DNA of 51,775 nucleotides from the NCBI GenBank assembly GCA_005777405.1, contig SXMH01000039.1, forward strand, positions 1-51,775. The letters run 5' to 3'. The notes beneath the pieces are model-generated. The model ran no database searches, was not told the DNA's origin, and saw nothing but the letters and a program-made list of their open reading frames with translations. Both the position numbers and the translations under genes were made by a program. This stretch comes from Actinomycetota bacterium (lineage in GTDB: Bacteria; Actinomycetota; Actinomycetes; Actinomycetales; Microbacteriaceae). Numbering within the stretch: the first letter of the stretch is position 1; each line of letters starts with the position of its first letter. Shown one piece after another: positions 1 through 8,877 of the stretch.

Positions 1-90
1 TACCGAACTGCTCCACCCCGCGGCGTGACTCCAGGGTATCAGCCAGGCGACGGGTGAGCGAATCGACGCTCGCGAGCATCGCCCGCGTTG

Positions 91-1359
91 TCAGGGCAGC
101 GTGGTCGTGACGCGGTGCTCCTGGGCCTGGCGTTCGCGCAGCACCGACGCCCAGAGCACCTGTTGCGCGCGCGCCGCAAGGCTGCGCAACAGCCCCAGAT
201 CGGCCTCTGACGTCAGGTCGCGCGGCCTGGTGTCGATCACGCAGAGGGCGCCGATCCTGCGTCCATCCGGGTCTTCGATGGGCACCCCCGCGTAGTAGCG
301 CACGTGTGCCTCGCCCGTCACGAGCGGATTGTCGGCGAACCGCGCGTCTGCCCTCGCATCCGGCACGATCAAGCCTTGATCGCCGCGAACCGCCGTCGCG
401 CAGAACGATTGCTCGATCGGCAGTGAGCCCTCGTCGAGACCGACTCTCGCCACGTGCCACTGGGTGTCGGCTCCGAGCACGGTCACCATCGCTGTCGGGG
501 CGCGAAACGCTGATGCGGCCAACGAGACCACGCGGTCGAGCGAGTCACCCTCGACCATGAGCAGATCGCGCACGTGCTCGGCATCGGGGATGCCGGCCGT
601 CGCACGGTCGGCGATGAGGTCACGCATCTCGCGGTCGAGGGCAACAGCATCAAGGTGCTCAACGATCTCGGCCGCAAGCTGACGCCCCCACGCCGCGTAG
701 TCGTCAGGAGTGCGCCGACCTCGCGGAGTGCGCGACACGGGTGTGAGCTCGGGCAGCAGCGTCGTTCGCACTCGCTCTCGCCCGAGGGTGAGTCGGTCAG
801 TGATCTCGTTGAATCGACGCGAGAGTCGATCGGCGATCGCACTGGCGAGGCCCTTCGCGTTCGCCATCGCCCGCACGGGAAGAATGCCGACGAGCAAGAG
901 CAGCGTGCGCTCCTCTGCCCTGTCGTTCCACACGTCGAGCGCCAGAGCCATGAGGTCGTCCCACTCGCGCGGAGTCATAGCCCGCGCTGCATCATTGATT
1001 CCCACAGTGGTGATCACGGCGTCGTATCGGTCGCGCCGGAGACCGTTGAGCAGCGTCGGCAGGTGGGCGGCCCGCAGCGTGGAATCGGCGATGACATCGA
1101 CGATCGCACCGCGACCTGTCGAGGCGCGCAGGGCGCGAGCGAGAGCACCGGGCAGAGCGATGTCATGCGAGACTACCCCCCAGCCCACAGCGGGCCCGGA
1201 GCCGATGAGCAACACGCGATCGGCATGCGGACCATCGGCGACGGCGCGCGGCAAACCGAGTGGTCGTGGCATGCCGGAAAACTCGGCTTCGTGCCACGCT
1301 GCCCACGCACTGAGTGCTGGGCGGATAAGACGCAAGACTGCGCCGGCCAGAGCCGACAT
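91..1359 (-). CDS. SGNH/GDSL-hydrolase-like N-terminal domain fused to a C-terminal GAF domain
   Basis: 422-aa ORF; LLIGSGPAVGWG (block I-like) and TTVGINDAAR (block III-like), then GAF-like C-terminus (SFCATAVRGDQGLIVPDARADARFADNPLV...YYAGVPI...GALCVID). Confidence 0.8.
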   Translation of the reverse strand: MSALAGAVLRLIRPALSAWAAWHEAEFSGMPRPLGLPRAVADGPHADRVLLIGSGPAVGWGVVSHDIALPGALARALRASTGRGAIVDVIADSTLRAAHLPTLLNGLRRDRYDAVITTVGINDAARAMTPREWDDLMALALDVWNDRAEERTLLLLVGILPVRAMANAKGLASAIADRLSRRFNEITDRLTLGRERVRTTLLPELTPVSRTPRGRRTPDDYAAWGRQLAAEIVEHLDAVALDREMRDLIADRATAGIPDAEHVRDLLMVEGDSLDRVVSLAASAFRAPTAMVTVLGADTQWHVARVGLDEGSLPIEQSFCATAVRGDQGLIVPDARADARFADNPLVTGEAHVRYYAGVPIEDPDGRRIGALCVIDTRPRDLTSEADLGLLRSLAARAQQVLWASVLRERQAQEHRVTTTLP

Positions 1360-1453
1360 GGGCTTCCTTCCAAGCCCCCCTTCGCGTTTCAGCCTAGGTA
1401 CTGAGGCGATGGATGCTCATCCCCCAGGTCTGGGGACAGACGACCTTGTCTAC

Positions 1454-2338
1454 CTACTCCTCGGGAAGCGTCGCCGCGATGCTGAGGCCTAGCGGAAGCC
1501 AGGCGGTCTGCGGCCAAGCCCACATGCCATCCGCCCGCTGCTCGAGCACCTCGAACATGCGAAAAGGCACCGAGTCGTGTTCATGCACGAAGTCGATGCG
1601 CAGTCCAGCGTCGATGAGTGCCGTCACCGTGTCGCCGACGGTGTGCATCCACTCCATGGTTCGGCTTGCCGCGATGCTGGCCTCGGGGTCGGCGTAGTCG
1701 CGGTCGTCGTCCTCAGCGAAAGGCTCGGTTGCGAAGTAGGGGTATGCCGCCACGGGAAAGCGGGCTGGGCCACCATCCAGCGCCGCAGCGGGTGCATCAC
1801 TTGGCGCGTCGTCAAAGATCCATCCCGCCGGATGCCCGTCGGCGAAGTACAGCCGTCCGCCAGGTTTCAGAAACCACGCCACGATGCGCGCCCACTCGGC
1901 GACGTCGGGCAGCCAGCCAATGGTGCCCCACGTTGTGTAGACGACGTCGAAGCCACCGGGGTCGGGCAGGGCATGCCTGGCGTCGTACAGGTCAGCGCAG
2001 ACAAAGCGGCTGCGATCGTCGAGCTCGAGCTCGGTGGCGAGCTCGCGAGCCTGGCGCACCGCCGGCATCGAGAAGTCGAGCCCGACGACCTCGGCGCCCC
2101 GCTGCGCGAGCACGAGCGTGTCAGCACCGAAGTGGCACTGCAGGTGCAGTACTCGCAGTCCGCTCCAGCCTTCGGGAGCAACGGCGGGCAGCTCCGACTC
2201 TTCAATCGGGTAGAGCCGCCCCTCTCCTGCGCGCAACGGGCTGAGGTCATAAAACTCGCTCGCGACGTGCACCGGCACCTTTTCATCCCAGTGGGCCCGG
2301 TTCAACCGGGCCCACTCGGGAAGTTCGCTCGCACCCAT
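1454..2338 (-). CDS. class I SAM-dependent methyltransferase
   Basis: 294-aa ORF with VLHLQCHFGADTLVLAQRGAEVVGLDFS SAM-binding motif. Confidence 0.85.
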   Translation of the reverse strand: MGASELPEWARLNRAHWDEKVPVHVASEFYDLSPLRAGEGRLYPIEESELPAVAPEGWSGLRVLHLQCHFGADTLVLAQRGAEVVGLDFSMPAVRQARELATELELDDRSRFVCADLYDARHALPDPGGFDVVYTTWGTIGWLPDVAEWARIVAWFLKPGGRLYFADGHPAGWIFDDAPSDAPAAALDGGPARFPVAAYPYFATEPFAEDDDRDYADPEASIAASRTMEWMHTVGDTVTALIDAGLRIDFVHEHDSVPFRMFEVLEQRADGMWAWPQTAWLPLGLSIAATLPEE

Positions 2339-2352
2339 CCCGCGGTGCTGCG

Positions 2353-5256
2353 TTAGTCGCTCAGCGCGATCGCGCGCTCGAGCGCTGCCTGCAGACGCTG
2401 ATCGGCCTCGGCCGCGGCCACCAAGTCGTTGGCCGCATATGCCGCCTCACGTTCGAGCAAGGCGTCGCGAGCATCCTGCAGTGCCTGCGCGAGCTCGGCC
2501 GAGATCTCGACGCCCGGGTCAGCGGGATCGGTCGGGTCGGTGGGCTCGGTCGGGTCAGTCGGATCCGTCGGATCCGTCGGATCGGGCAGCGTCGGGTCGA
2601 CGTCGCCGTCACCCGCATTGGCTCCCGAATCACCCTCGAAGAGCGCGTCGAGCGCCTGGTCGAGCGTGTCTTCGAAGGCGATTGCGTCACCGAAGGCGAC
2701 GAGCACCTTGCGCAGCAGCGGGAAGCTCGTCTCACCGGTCGACTGCACGTAGATCGGCTGCACGTAGAGGAATCCGCCACCGACCGGAAGCGTCAGCAGG
2801 TTGCCGCGCAGCACTTCGGTCTCGCCGCGCTGCAACAGCGCGAGCTGGTTGGCGACCTCGGTATCGGAGTTGAACTGGTTCTGCACCTGTCCGGGGCCGG
2901 GGATCGTCTGCGAGGGCAATGTCAACAGCGTGAGCTTGCCGTAGTCCTCACCCGGATCAGCGTTGGCAGCGAGATAGCCCGTCAGCACGTTGCGCTCGTT
3001 GTCGCTCGCCGTGCGGGGAATGAACGTCGAGTACAGCGTGAAGCCAGGGGCATCAGCGCCGGGCACCTGCATCGTGAGGTAGTACGGCGGCTGCAGCGTG
3101 GGGTTCGCGGCCGGCGAGATCGGGTCGTTCGGCGTGCGCCACTCATCGTCGGTCGAGAAGAACGAACCCGGGTCGGTCACGTGGTACGCGCCGAGCACGT
3201 TGCGCTGCACCTTGAACAGGTCGGCCGGGTAGCGAACGTGCGAGAGCAGGTCGGCACTCATCTCGTCGGCAGACACGATCGTGGTCGGGAAGACCTTCTG
3301 CCACGTCTGCAGAATCGGGTCTTCGGTGTCCCACGCGTAGAGCGTCACCGAACCGTCGTACGCGTCGACCGTCGCCTTCACCGAGTTGCGGATGTAGTTG
3401 ATCTGGTCGAGCGGGAAGGCCGGCGCCGGTGTGTAGGTGTCGGCGATGGCCTCACTCAGCGCCACCTGCGTCGAGTAGGGGTAACTCGCCGTCGTCGTGT
3501 AGCCGTCGACGATCCATTGGATGCGGCCATCGACGATCGCCGGGTACGGGTCGGAGTCGAGCGTGAGGTACGGCGCCGCCTTCTGCACGCGCTCGAGCGG
3601 GTCGCGGTCGTAGAGAATCTGCGAGTCGTCGGTGACGGCTTCAGACAGGAAGATCTGCTCTGACTGGAACTTGATGGCGTAGAGCAACCGCTTGAACACG
3701 TTGTCGAGCGTCGGGCCGGCATCACCCGTGAAGGTGTAGGTAGCGTTGCCCGACTGGTCGGCGTCACCCTCGGAGGGGAAGTCGAGCTCGAGGTTGTCGC
3801 CACCGCCGACGATCGAGTACGCGGGCGAGAACTCGCCGAAGTACACGCGCGGCTCGTACTCGCCGAGCTGGGTCGTGAGCGAGCCCGAGGCGGGAATGCC
3901 GCCCTCGAGGAACGCGGGGCTGCCGTCGTCGGTGCGCTGGTTGCCGTACGCGGCGACGACGCCATAACCGTGCGTGAAGACGATCGTGTTGTTGTACCAG
4001 TTCTGCGAGGTTTGACCGTCGGGGTTGAGCTCGCGCAGCGAGATGACGGTGTCTTGCGTTTGGCCGTCGATCTCGTAGCGGTCGACGTCGAGGAAGTCGG
4101 GGAATTGGTAGTACTGGCGGAACTGCTCAAGCTGCGCGAACGCGTCAGTGACGAGCGCGGGGTCGATGATGCGGATGTTCGCGGTGGTCTCCGCGTCTTC
4201 GCGCAAGGCGCCAGCCGTGGCGTCGGTGACCGCGTCGTATGACTGCTCTTCGATATCGGCGATGCCGTAGGCATCGCGAGTGGCACCGATGTTGCGCTCG
4301 ATGTACGGCGCTTCGATCGTGCGGGCGCTCGGCTCGACCTGGAAGCGCTGCACCACCCACGGGTAGACGCTGCCGATGAGCAGACCGCTCACGATGAGCA
4401 GCGCTGTGCCGACGATCGGAAGACGCCAGCGGCCGATGACCGCGGTGACGATGAACAGCACGGCGACGAGCAAGGCGATGCCGGCGAGAATGCCGCGACT
4501 CGGAATGGTGGCATTGGCTTCGGTGAAGCCTGCACCGATCGCGAGGAAGCCGTCACTCGGTGAAATCACCGTGGCGTACTGGTCGAACCAGATGCTGACG
4601 CCCTGCAGCGCGATGTAGATGGCAGCGGTGATGGCCACTTGGATGCGCGCGGTGCGCGAGATGCGGATCTCACGGCCGTTGACGCGAATCGCGCCGTAGA
4701 GGTAGCTCGTCGCGATGGCAGCGAGTGCGGAGAGCAGCACAGCGGCCGAAGCGAACGCGATGATGCCGCGGTAGAAGGGAAGTTCGTAGACGAAGAAGGA
4801 AACGTCGAGACCGAACTGCGGGTCGACGGTGCCGAACGCCGTGCGGTGCAACCACTGCAGCGCGGTCTGCCACTGGCCCGCGGCCGTCACGCCCGCGAAC
4901 AGGCCGAGCACGGCGGGGATGCCGAGCATGGCCACCTTGCGCAGCGGCTCGACGACCTCTTGATACCGGTCGAGCTGAGAATCGAGCTTCGCGTACATCG
5001 GTCGCGAACGGTAGGCGATCTGCAGGCTTGCCCAGACAGGCAGGAACATGCCGACGAAGCCGATGAGGAACATCACACCCGTGGCGATCCACTGGGTCGT
5101 GAGCACCGGCAGGTAGCCGAGCTGATCGAACCAGAGCACGTCGGTGTAGACGTTGGCGAAAACGAAGAAGAGGACAACGAGCGCACCCACGATCGCGGCG
5201 GCGATCGCGAGGGTCGCGCGCGACCGGTTGGCGGGGGGCGTAGCGGCGTACGTCAC
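2353..5256 (-). CDS. UPF0182 family large membrane protein
   Basis: 967-aa ORF; multiple N-terminal TM segments, family-like EAPYIERNIGATRDAYG, Pro/Asp/Thr-rich acidic C-terminus. Confidence 0.92.
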   Translation of the reverse strand: MTYAATPPANRSRATLAIAAAIVGALVVLFFVFANVYTDVLWFDQLGYLPVLTTQWIATGVMFLIGFVGMFLPVWASLQIAYRSRPMYAKLDSQLDRYQEVVEPLRKVAMLGIPAVLGLFAGVTAAGQWQTALQWLHRTAFGTVDPQFGLDVSFFVYELPFYRGIIAFASAAVLLSALAAIATSYLYGAIRVNGREIRISRTARIQVAITAAIYIALQGVSIWFDQYATVISPSDGFLAIGAGFTEANATIPSRGILAGIALLVAVLFIVTAVIGRWRLPIVGTALLIVSGLLIGSVYPWVVQRFQVEPSARTIEAPYIERNIGATRDAYGIADIEEQSYDAVTDATAGALREDAETTANIRIIDPALVTDAFAQLEQFRQYYQFPDFLDVDRYEIDGQTQDTVISLRELNPDGQTSQNWYNNTIVFTHGYGVVAAYGNQRTDDGSPAFLEGGIPASGSLTTQLGEYEPRVYFGEFSPAYSIVGGGDNLELDFPSEGDADQSGNATYTFTGDAGPTLDNVFKRLLYAIKFQSEQIFLSEAVTDDSQILYDRDPLERVQKAAPYLTLDSDPYPAIVDGRIQWIVDGYTTTASYPYSTQVALSEAIADTYTPAPAFPLDQINYIRNSVKATVDAYDGSVTLYAWDTEDPILQTWQKVFPTTIVSADEMSADLLSHVRYPADLFKVQRNVLGAYHVTDPGSFFSTDDEWRTPNDPISPAANPTLQPPYYLTMQVPGADAPGFTLYSTFIPRTASDNERNVLTGYLAANADPGEDYGKLTLLTLPSQTIPGPGQVQNQFNSDTEVANQLALLQRGETEVLRGNLLTLPVGGGFLYVQPIYVQSTGETSFPLLRKVLVAFGDAIAFEDTLDQALDALFEGDSGANAGDGDVDPTLPDPTDPTDPTDPTEPTDPTDPADPGVEISAELAQALQDARDALLEREAAYAANDLVAAAEADQRLQAALERAIALSD

Positions 5257-5332
5257 TGTGAGGGCTCCCGAGATCGGTGGGCGAACCCTTTCAGCCTAGT
5301 CGGAGGTTCCTGGCAGAGCCCCGGGGCGTCGA

Positions 5333-6442
5333 TTAACGTTCGCAGCGAGCGAGCGTCGACAGGTCGCCGTCGTTCGCCACGACATCGAGCACCTCGAGGG
5401 CGTCGTCGAGGGTCGCTACAGCGAACACCTCTAGGCCGGCGGGGATGTTGCCCACCACTTCGCCGCAATTGTCGACAGGCGCGAGGAACCAGTCGGCACC
5501 AGCATCCACCGCGCCGTACATCTTCTGCACGATGCCGCCGATCGGCCCGACCTCGCCGCTCGCGGCGATGGTGCCCGTGCCGGCGATGTCTTCACCACCG
5601 GTGAGCTGGCCGGGGGTGAGCTTGTCGGTGATGCCCAGGGCGAACATCATTCCGGCGCTCGGCCCGCCGACGTTCTCGAGCTGAATCTCAACCTCGAACG
5701 GAAACTCGTAGCGCCCGGAGACGAACACACCGACCACGGGCACCGCTTCGGCGCCCTCGCTCAAGACCGGCACGATCTCCACCGATTGCTCGACACCGTC
5801 ACGCTCGATCGTCAGCGTCGCGGCCGACTCCGTGCCGTTGTCGGCGATCGCCGAGCGCAGGGCGGTGACGTCGAACACCGCGGTGCCGTTGACGGCGAGG
5901 ATGAGGTCGTCAGGCTGCAGCACGCCGGCGGCAGGGCCATCGGCGATGGCCTCAGCGACGACGACTTCGCTCTCGAACTCTTCACCAAGGTTGCGCAGGG
6001 CGGCCGCGACCGCCTCCTGCTGTGAGTTCTCCATGTCGAGTCGGCTTTGCTCTCGACGGTCTTCCGTCGAGAGGCCAGGAGGAAAGACCGAGTCGAGGGG
6101 CACGATCGACTGCGTCGGGTCGATCCACGCGCGACCGACCTCGAACCATGACGGGGTCGCTTCGCGATTGCCGAAGACGTTGACGGTGAGAAGGCTCAGC
6201 GAGCCGGACGTCTCGAAAGTCTCTTGGTCGGGAATCTGAATGAGCGACACCTCGTCGCCATCGACCGTGACGCTGCCGAGGGTGTCGAACACCGGCCCGG
6301 GTCGCTCGATGACGTAGGGCGAGGGCAGCAGGGTGAGCCCGAAGACACCGAACAGCGTCAGTGCGAGCAACAGCCAGCCGACGCGGCGACCCTTCTGTCG
6401 TGCGTCGTCAACGGCAGCCACGTCGTCAGAGAAGAGACTCAC
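5333..6442 (-). CDS. YlbL-like PDZ/Lon-type (S16) protease, membrane anchored
   Basis: N-terminal TM, PDZ region, catalytic Ser context GGPSAGMMFALGITDKLTPGQLTGGEDIAGTGTI and Lys context VQKMYGA. Confidence 0.9.
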   Translation of the reverse strand: MSLFSDDVAAVDDARQKGRRVGWLLLALTLFGVFGLTLLPSPYVIERPGPVFDTLGSVTVDGDEVSLIQIPDQETFETSGSLSLLTVNVFGNREATPSWFEVGRAWIDPTQSIVPLDSVFPPGLSTEDRREQSRLDMENSQQEAVAAALRNLGEEFESEVVVAEAIADGPAAGVLQPDDLILAVNGTAVFDVTALRSAIADNGTESAATLTIERDGVEQSVEIVPVLSEGAEAVPVVGVFVSGRYEFPFEVEIQLENVGGPSAGMMFALGITDKLTPGQLTGGEDIAGTGTIAASGEVGPIGGIVQKMYGAVDAGADWFLAPVDNCGEVVGNIPAGLEVFAVATLDDALEVLDVVANDGDLSTLARCER

Positions 6443-6578
6443 CGGGCTCCTCTCGGGTCAAGTCTGTGCCGATGCTGGGCCGCAGGCGGGCCGTTGTTCG
6501 CCCACGGCGCAGAGCGGCGGGGGCAAGCCTAGGCGAATTCTTCGCGACCGCCGAGGCGCGCGGGCTAGCGTAGGCGGC

Positions 6579-7979
6579 ATGGCTGAGGATCCCCTAGGCG
6601 GAGCAGACGACGAGTTTCGCGAGATGCTGCAGCGCTTCCTGTCAGGTGAGGGCGAGCTCGACGCGTCGAAGCTCGCGGGCGCTGCGGGGCTGCCGACCGA
6701 CCCGCTCGTCGTCGCGCGACTCATGCAGCAGCTGCAGCAGGCGATGAACTCGGGCGACGAAGGCATTAACGCGAGCCTCGCCCAGCAGGAGTCGGGGCGC
6801 ATCGCGGCCGAGGGGTCGATCAGGTCGAGCTCTGCTGACCTCGACCAACTGCGGCAATCTCTCAACATCGCCGCTCTCTGGCTCGACGAGGCGACCTCGA
6901 TCACCCAGCTCACGGCCGAACCCTCGCTCTTGACGCGCGCCGACTGGACGCGACTCACGCTGCCGGTGTGGATTCAGTTCGCCGAGCCCGTGGCCAAGTC
7001 GATCTCCGACTCACTCACGAGCGTGCTCGACGACCGCGTGCCCGACGAGCTCAAGGGCATGGTCGCGAACGCCGGTCAGCTCATGCGCTCGCTCGGTGGC
7101 ACGCTCTTCTCGCTGCAGCTCGGCCACGTCGTCGGGCAGCTCTCGGCCGAAGCCGTCTCGGGTGGCGACATCGGCATCCCGCTACTCGCGGGTCGTGACG
7201 AGCATGACGTGCAAGCAGCCCTGTTGCCGCAGAACGTCGCCGCGTTCGGAGCCGGGCTCGATATTCCGGCCGACCAGGTGCAGCTGTATCTCTCCGTGCG
7301 CGAGCTCGCGCACGCCCGACTGTTCCGGCATGCACGCTGGTTGCGCATCCACCTCATCAGCGCCATCACCGAGTACGCGCGAGGCATCACGATCGACACC
7401 GATCGCATCGAGTCGCTCGCCGCCGACTTCGACCCGGCGAACCCCGACTCGCTGCGTGAAGCCTTGACGTCGGGCGCGCTCATTCCGGAACCGAGCGAGG
7501 CGCAGCGCGCTGCTCTCGCACGGCTCGAGACGACGCTCGCGCTCATCGAAGGCTGGGTCGACGTCGTCACCGCTTCGGCCACGAGTCGTCTGCCGCGAGC
7601 GGATGCCGTCGCGGAGACCGTGCGCCGTCGCCGCGCCGCCGGCGGACCGGCAGAGAGCGCCTTCGCGACGCTCGTCGGACTCGAACTGCGCCCGCGCCGC
7701 TTGCGCGAGGCTGCCGTCTTCTGGCAGCGCATCACCGACGCGGTCGGCGCCGATGAGCGCGACGCGCTCTGGGCCCACCCCGATCTGCTGCCGAGCGCCG
7801 ACGACATCGACGACCCCTCGCGCATCATCGCCGAGCTCGTGGGTGGCCCCGCCGAGCCCGATGCGGTCGACGCCGCACTGAGCGAGCTGCTCGCCGACGA
7901 GAGCGGCGAGCGCCCGACCGAGCGGGCTCCGGGCGAGGCGCCGGAGGAACCCGACGGATCGGCCGAGCCGACCGGCTGA
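6579..7979 (+). CDS. DUF2342-family protein (zinc-dependent metalloprotease superfamily annotation)
   Basis: ORF 6333..7979; in-frame ATG at 6579 (MAEDPLGGADDEF) is the likely start; RELAHARLFRHARWLRIHLISAITEYARGI family signature. Confidence 0.82.
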   Translation: MAEDPLGGADDEFREMLQRFLSGEGELDASKLAGAAGLPTDPLVVARLMQQLQQAMNSGDEGINASLAQQESGRIAAEGSIRSSSADLDQLRQSLNIAALWLDEATSITQLTAEPSLLTRADWTRLTLPVWIQFAEPVAKSISDSLTSVLDDRVPDELKGMVANAGQLMRSLGGTLFSLQLGHVVGQLSAEAVSGGDIGIPLLAGRDEHDVQAALLPQNVAAFGAGLDIPADQVQLYLSVRELAHARLFRHARWLRIHLISAITEYARGITIDTDRIESLAADFDPANPDSLREALTSGALIPEPSEAQRAALARLETTLALIEGWVDVVTASATSRLPRADAVAETVRRRRAAGGPAESAFATLVGLELRPRRLREAAVFWQRITDAVGADERDALWAHPDLLPSADDIDDPSRIIAELVGGPAEPDAVDAALSELLADESGERPTERAPGEAPEEPDGSAEPTG

Positions 7980-8048
7980 GCGGGCGCCAACGCAGCGCCC
8001 TGTGGATGCTCGCCGCGAGCATCCCGTCGACAGCGCATCATCCTGCGA

Positions 8049-8876
8049 ATGATCGTGCGACTCGACCCCCGCCCCCCGCTCGTCTGGCGCTCGCCCACAT
8101 CACTGCAGATCGGCGTCGACCCTGTGCGGGCCGTGCTGCCGCACGTGGACGACGGGGTCGTGCGCGTCATCGGCGCCCTCGGCACAGGGGTGACGCGCGA
8201 CGGTCTCGAGGTTGTGGCCGACCGGGCGGGTGTCGCGCCCGCTCGCGTCGACGAGCTGCTCGACGCGCTCGCGCCGGCCCTCGTGGAGCCGAACCAGCCC
8301 CCGGCGCCCTCGCACTCCCCCATCGTCGTCACCGGCGCCGGCACGGGCGCGAGCCGCATCGCCGCCGTGCTCGCCGAGTCGGGGCGAACGGTGCGCAGCG
8401 GAGTGACAGCAGCCCGTGCATTACCCCGTGCATCACCCCGTGCGATCGCACTGCTCGTGACGCAGCACGTCGTCGGCCCCCGCGAACACCACCGCTGGCT
8501 GCGCCGCGACACACCACACCTTCCCGTGATCTTCAGCGAGCACGGAGTTGTCGTGGGCCCGCTTGTCGTACCGGGAGTCACCGCGTGCCTCGGCTGCGTC
8601 TCGCTGCATCGCACCGACGACGACCCCGCGTGGCCCGCGATCTCGACGCAGTTGTGGGGTCGATCGGCCGCGGCAGAATCGCCCTTGCTCGCGACGCGCG
8701 CCGCGCTCGAGGTCATCGATCTGCTCGAGCAGCATGACGCTGATACCGAGGCAGGTGGAGGTGCGAGCGCCGCGAAAGGGGCGGTGAGCATCCGCATCGA
8801 TGCCTTCAGCGGGGAGCGCAAGGAGTCACGCACCACCCCGCATCCGCGGTGCGGCTGCCGCGACGTGGGGCACTGA
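8049..8876 (+). CDS. ThiF/HesA-like (TOMM cyclodehydratase-like) protein
   Basis: 275-aa ORF; IVVTGAGTGASRIAAVLAESG nucleotide-binding-like motif, CLGC and CGC cysteine pairs; sits between DUF2342 and UvrD2 as in other actinobacteria. Confidence 0.65.
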   Translation: MIVRLDPRPPLVWRSPTSLQIGVDPVRAVLPHVDDGVVRVIGALGTGVTRDGLEVVADRAGVAPARVDELLDALAPALVEPNQPPAPSHSPIVVTGAGTGASRIAAVLAESGRTVRSGVTAARALPRASPRAIALLVTQHVVGPREHHRWLRRDTPHLPVIFSEHGVVVGPLVVPGVTACLGCVSLHRTDDDPAWPAISTQLWGRSAAAESPLLATRAALEVIDLLEQHDADTEAGGGASAAKGAVSIRIDAFSGERKESRTTPHPRCGCRDVGH

Positions 8877-8877
8877 T

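Noticed and set aside
1-90. Possible end of a gene at the left edge
   Set aside because: Too short to assign a product.
574-1404. 276-aa plus-strand ORF
   Set aside because: Overlaps the well-supported SGNH/GAF gene on the opposite strand; His/Arg-rich, no motifs.
7076-8836. 586-aa minus-strand ORF
   Set aside because: Ser/Arg/Ala-rich shadow ORF antiparallel to DUF2342 and ThiF-like genes; no domain signature; typical of high-GC DNA.
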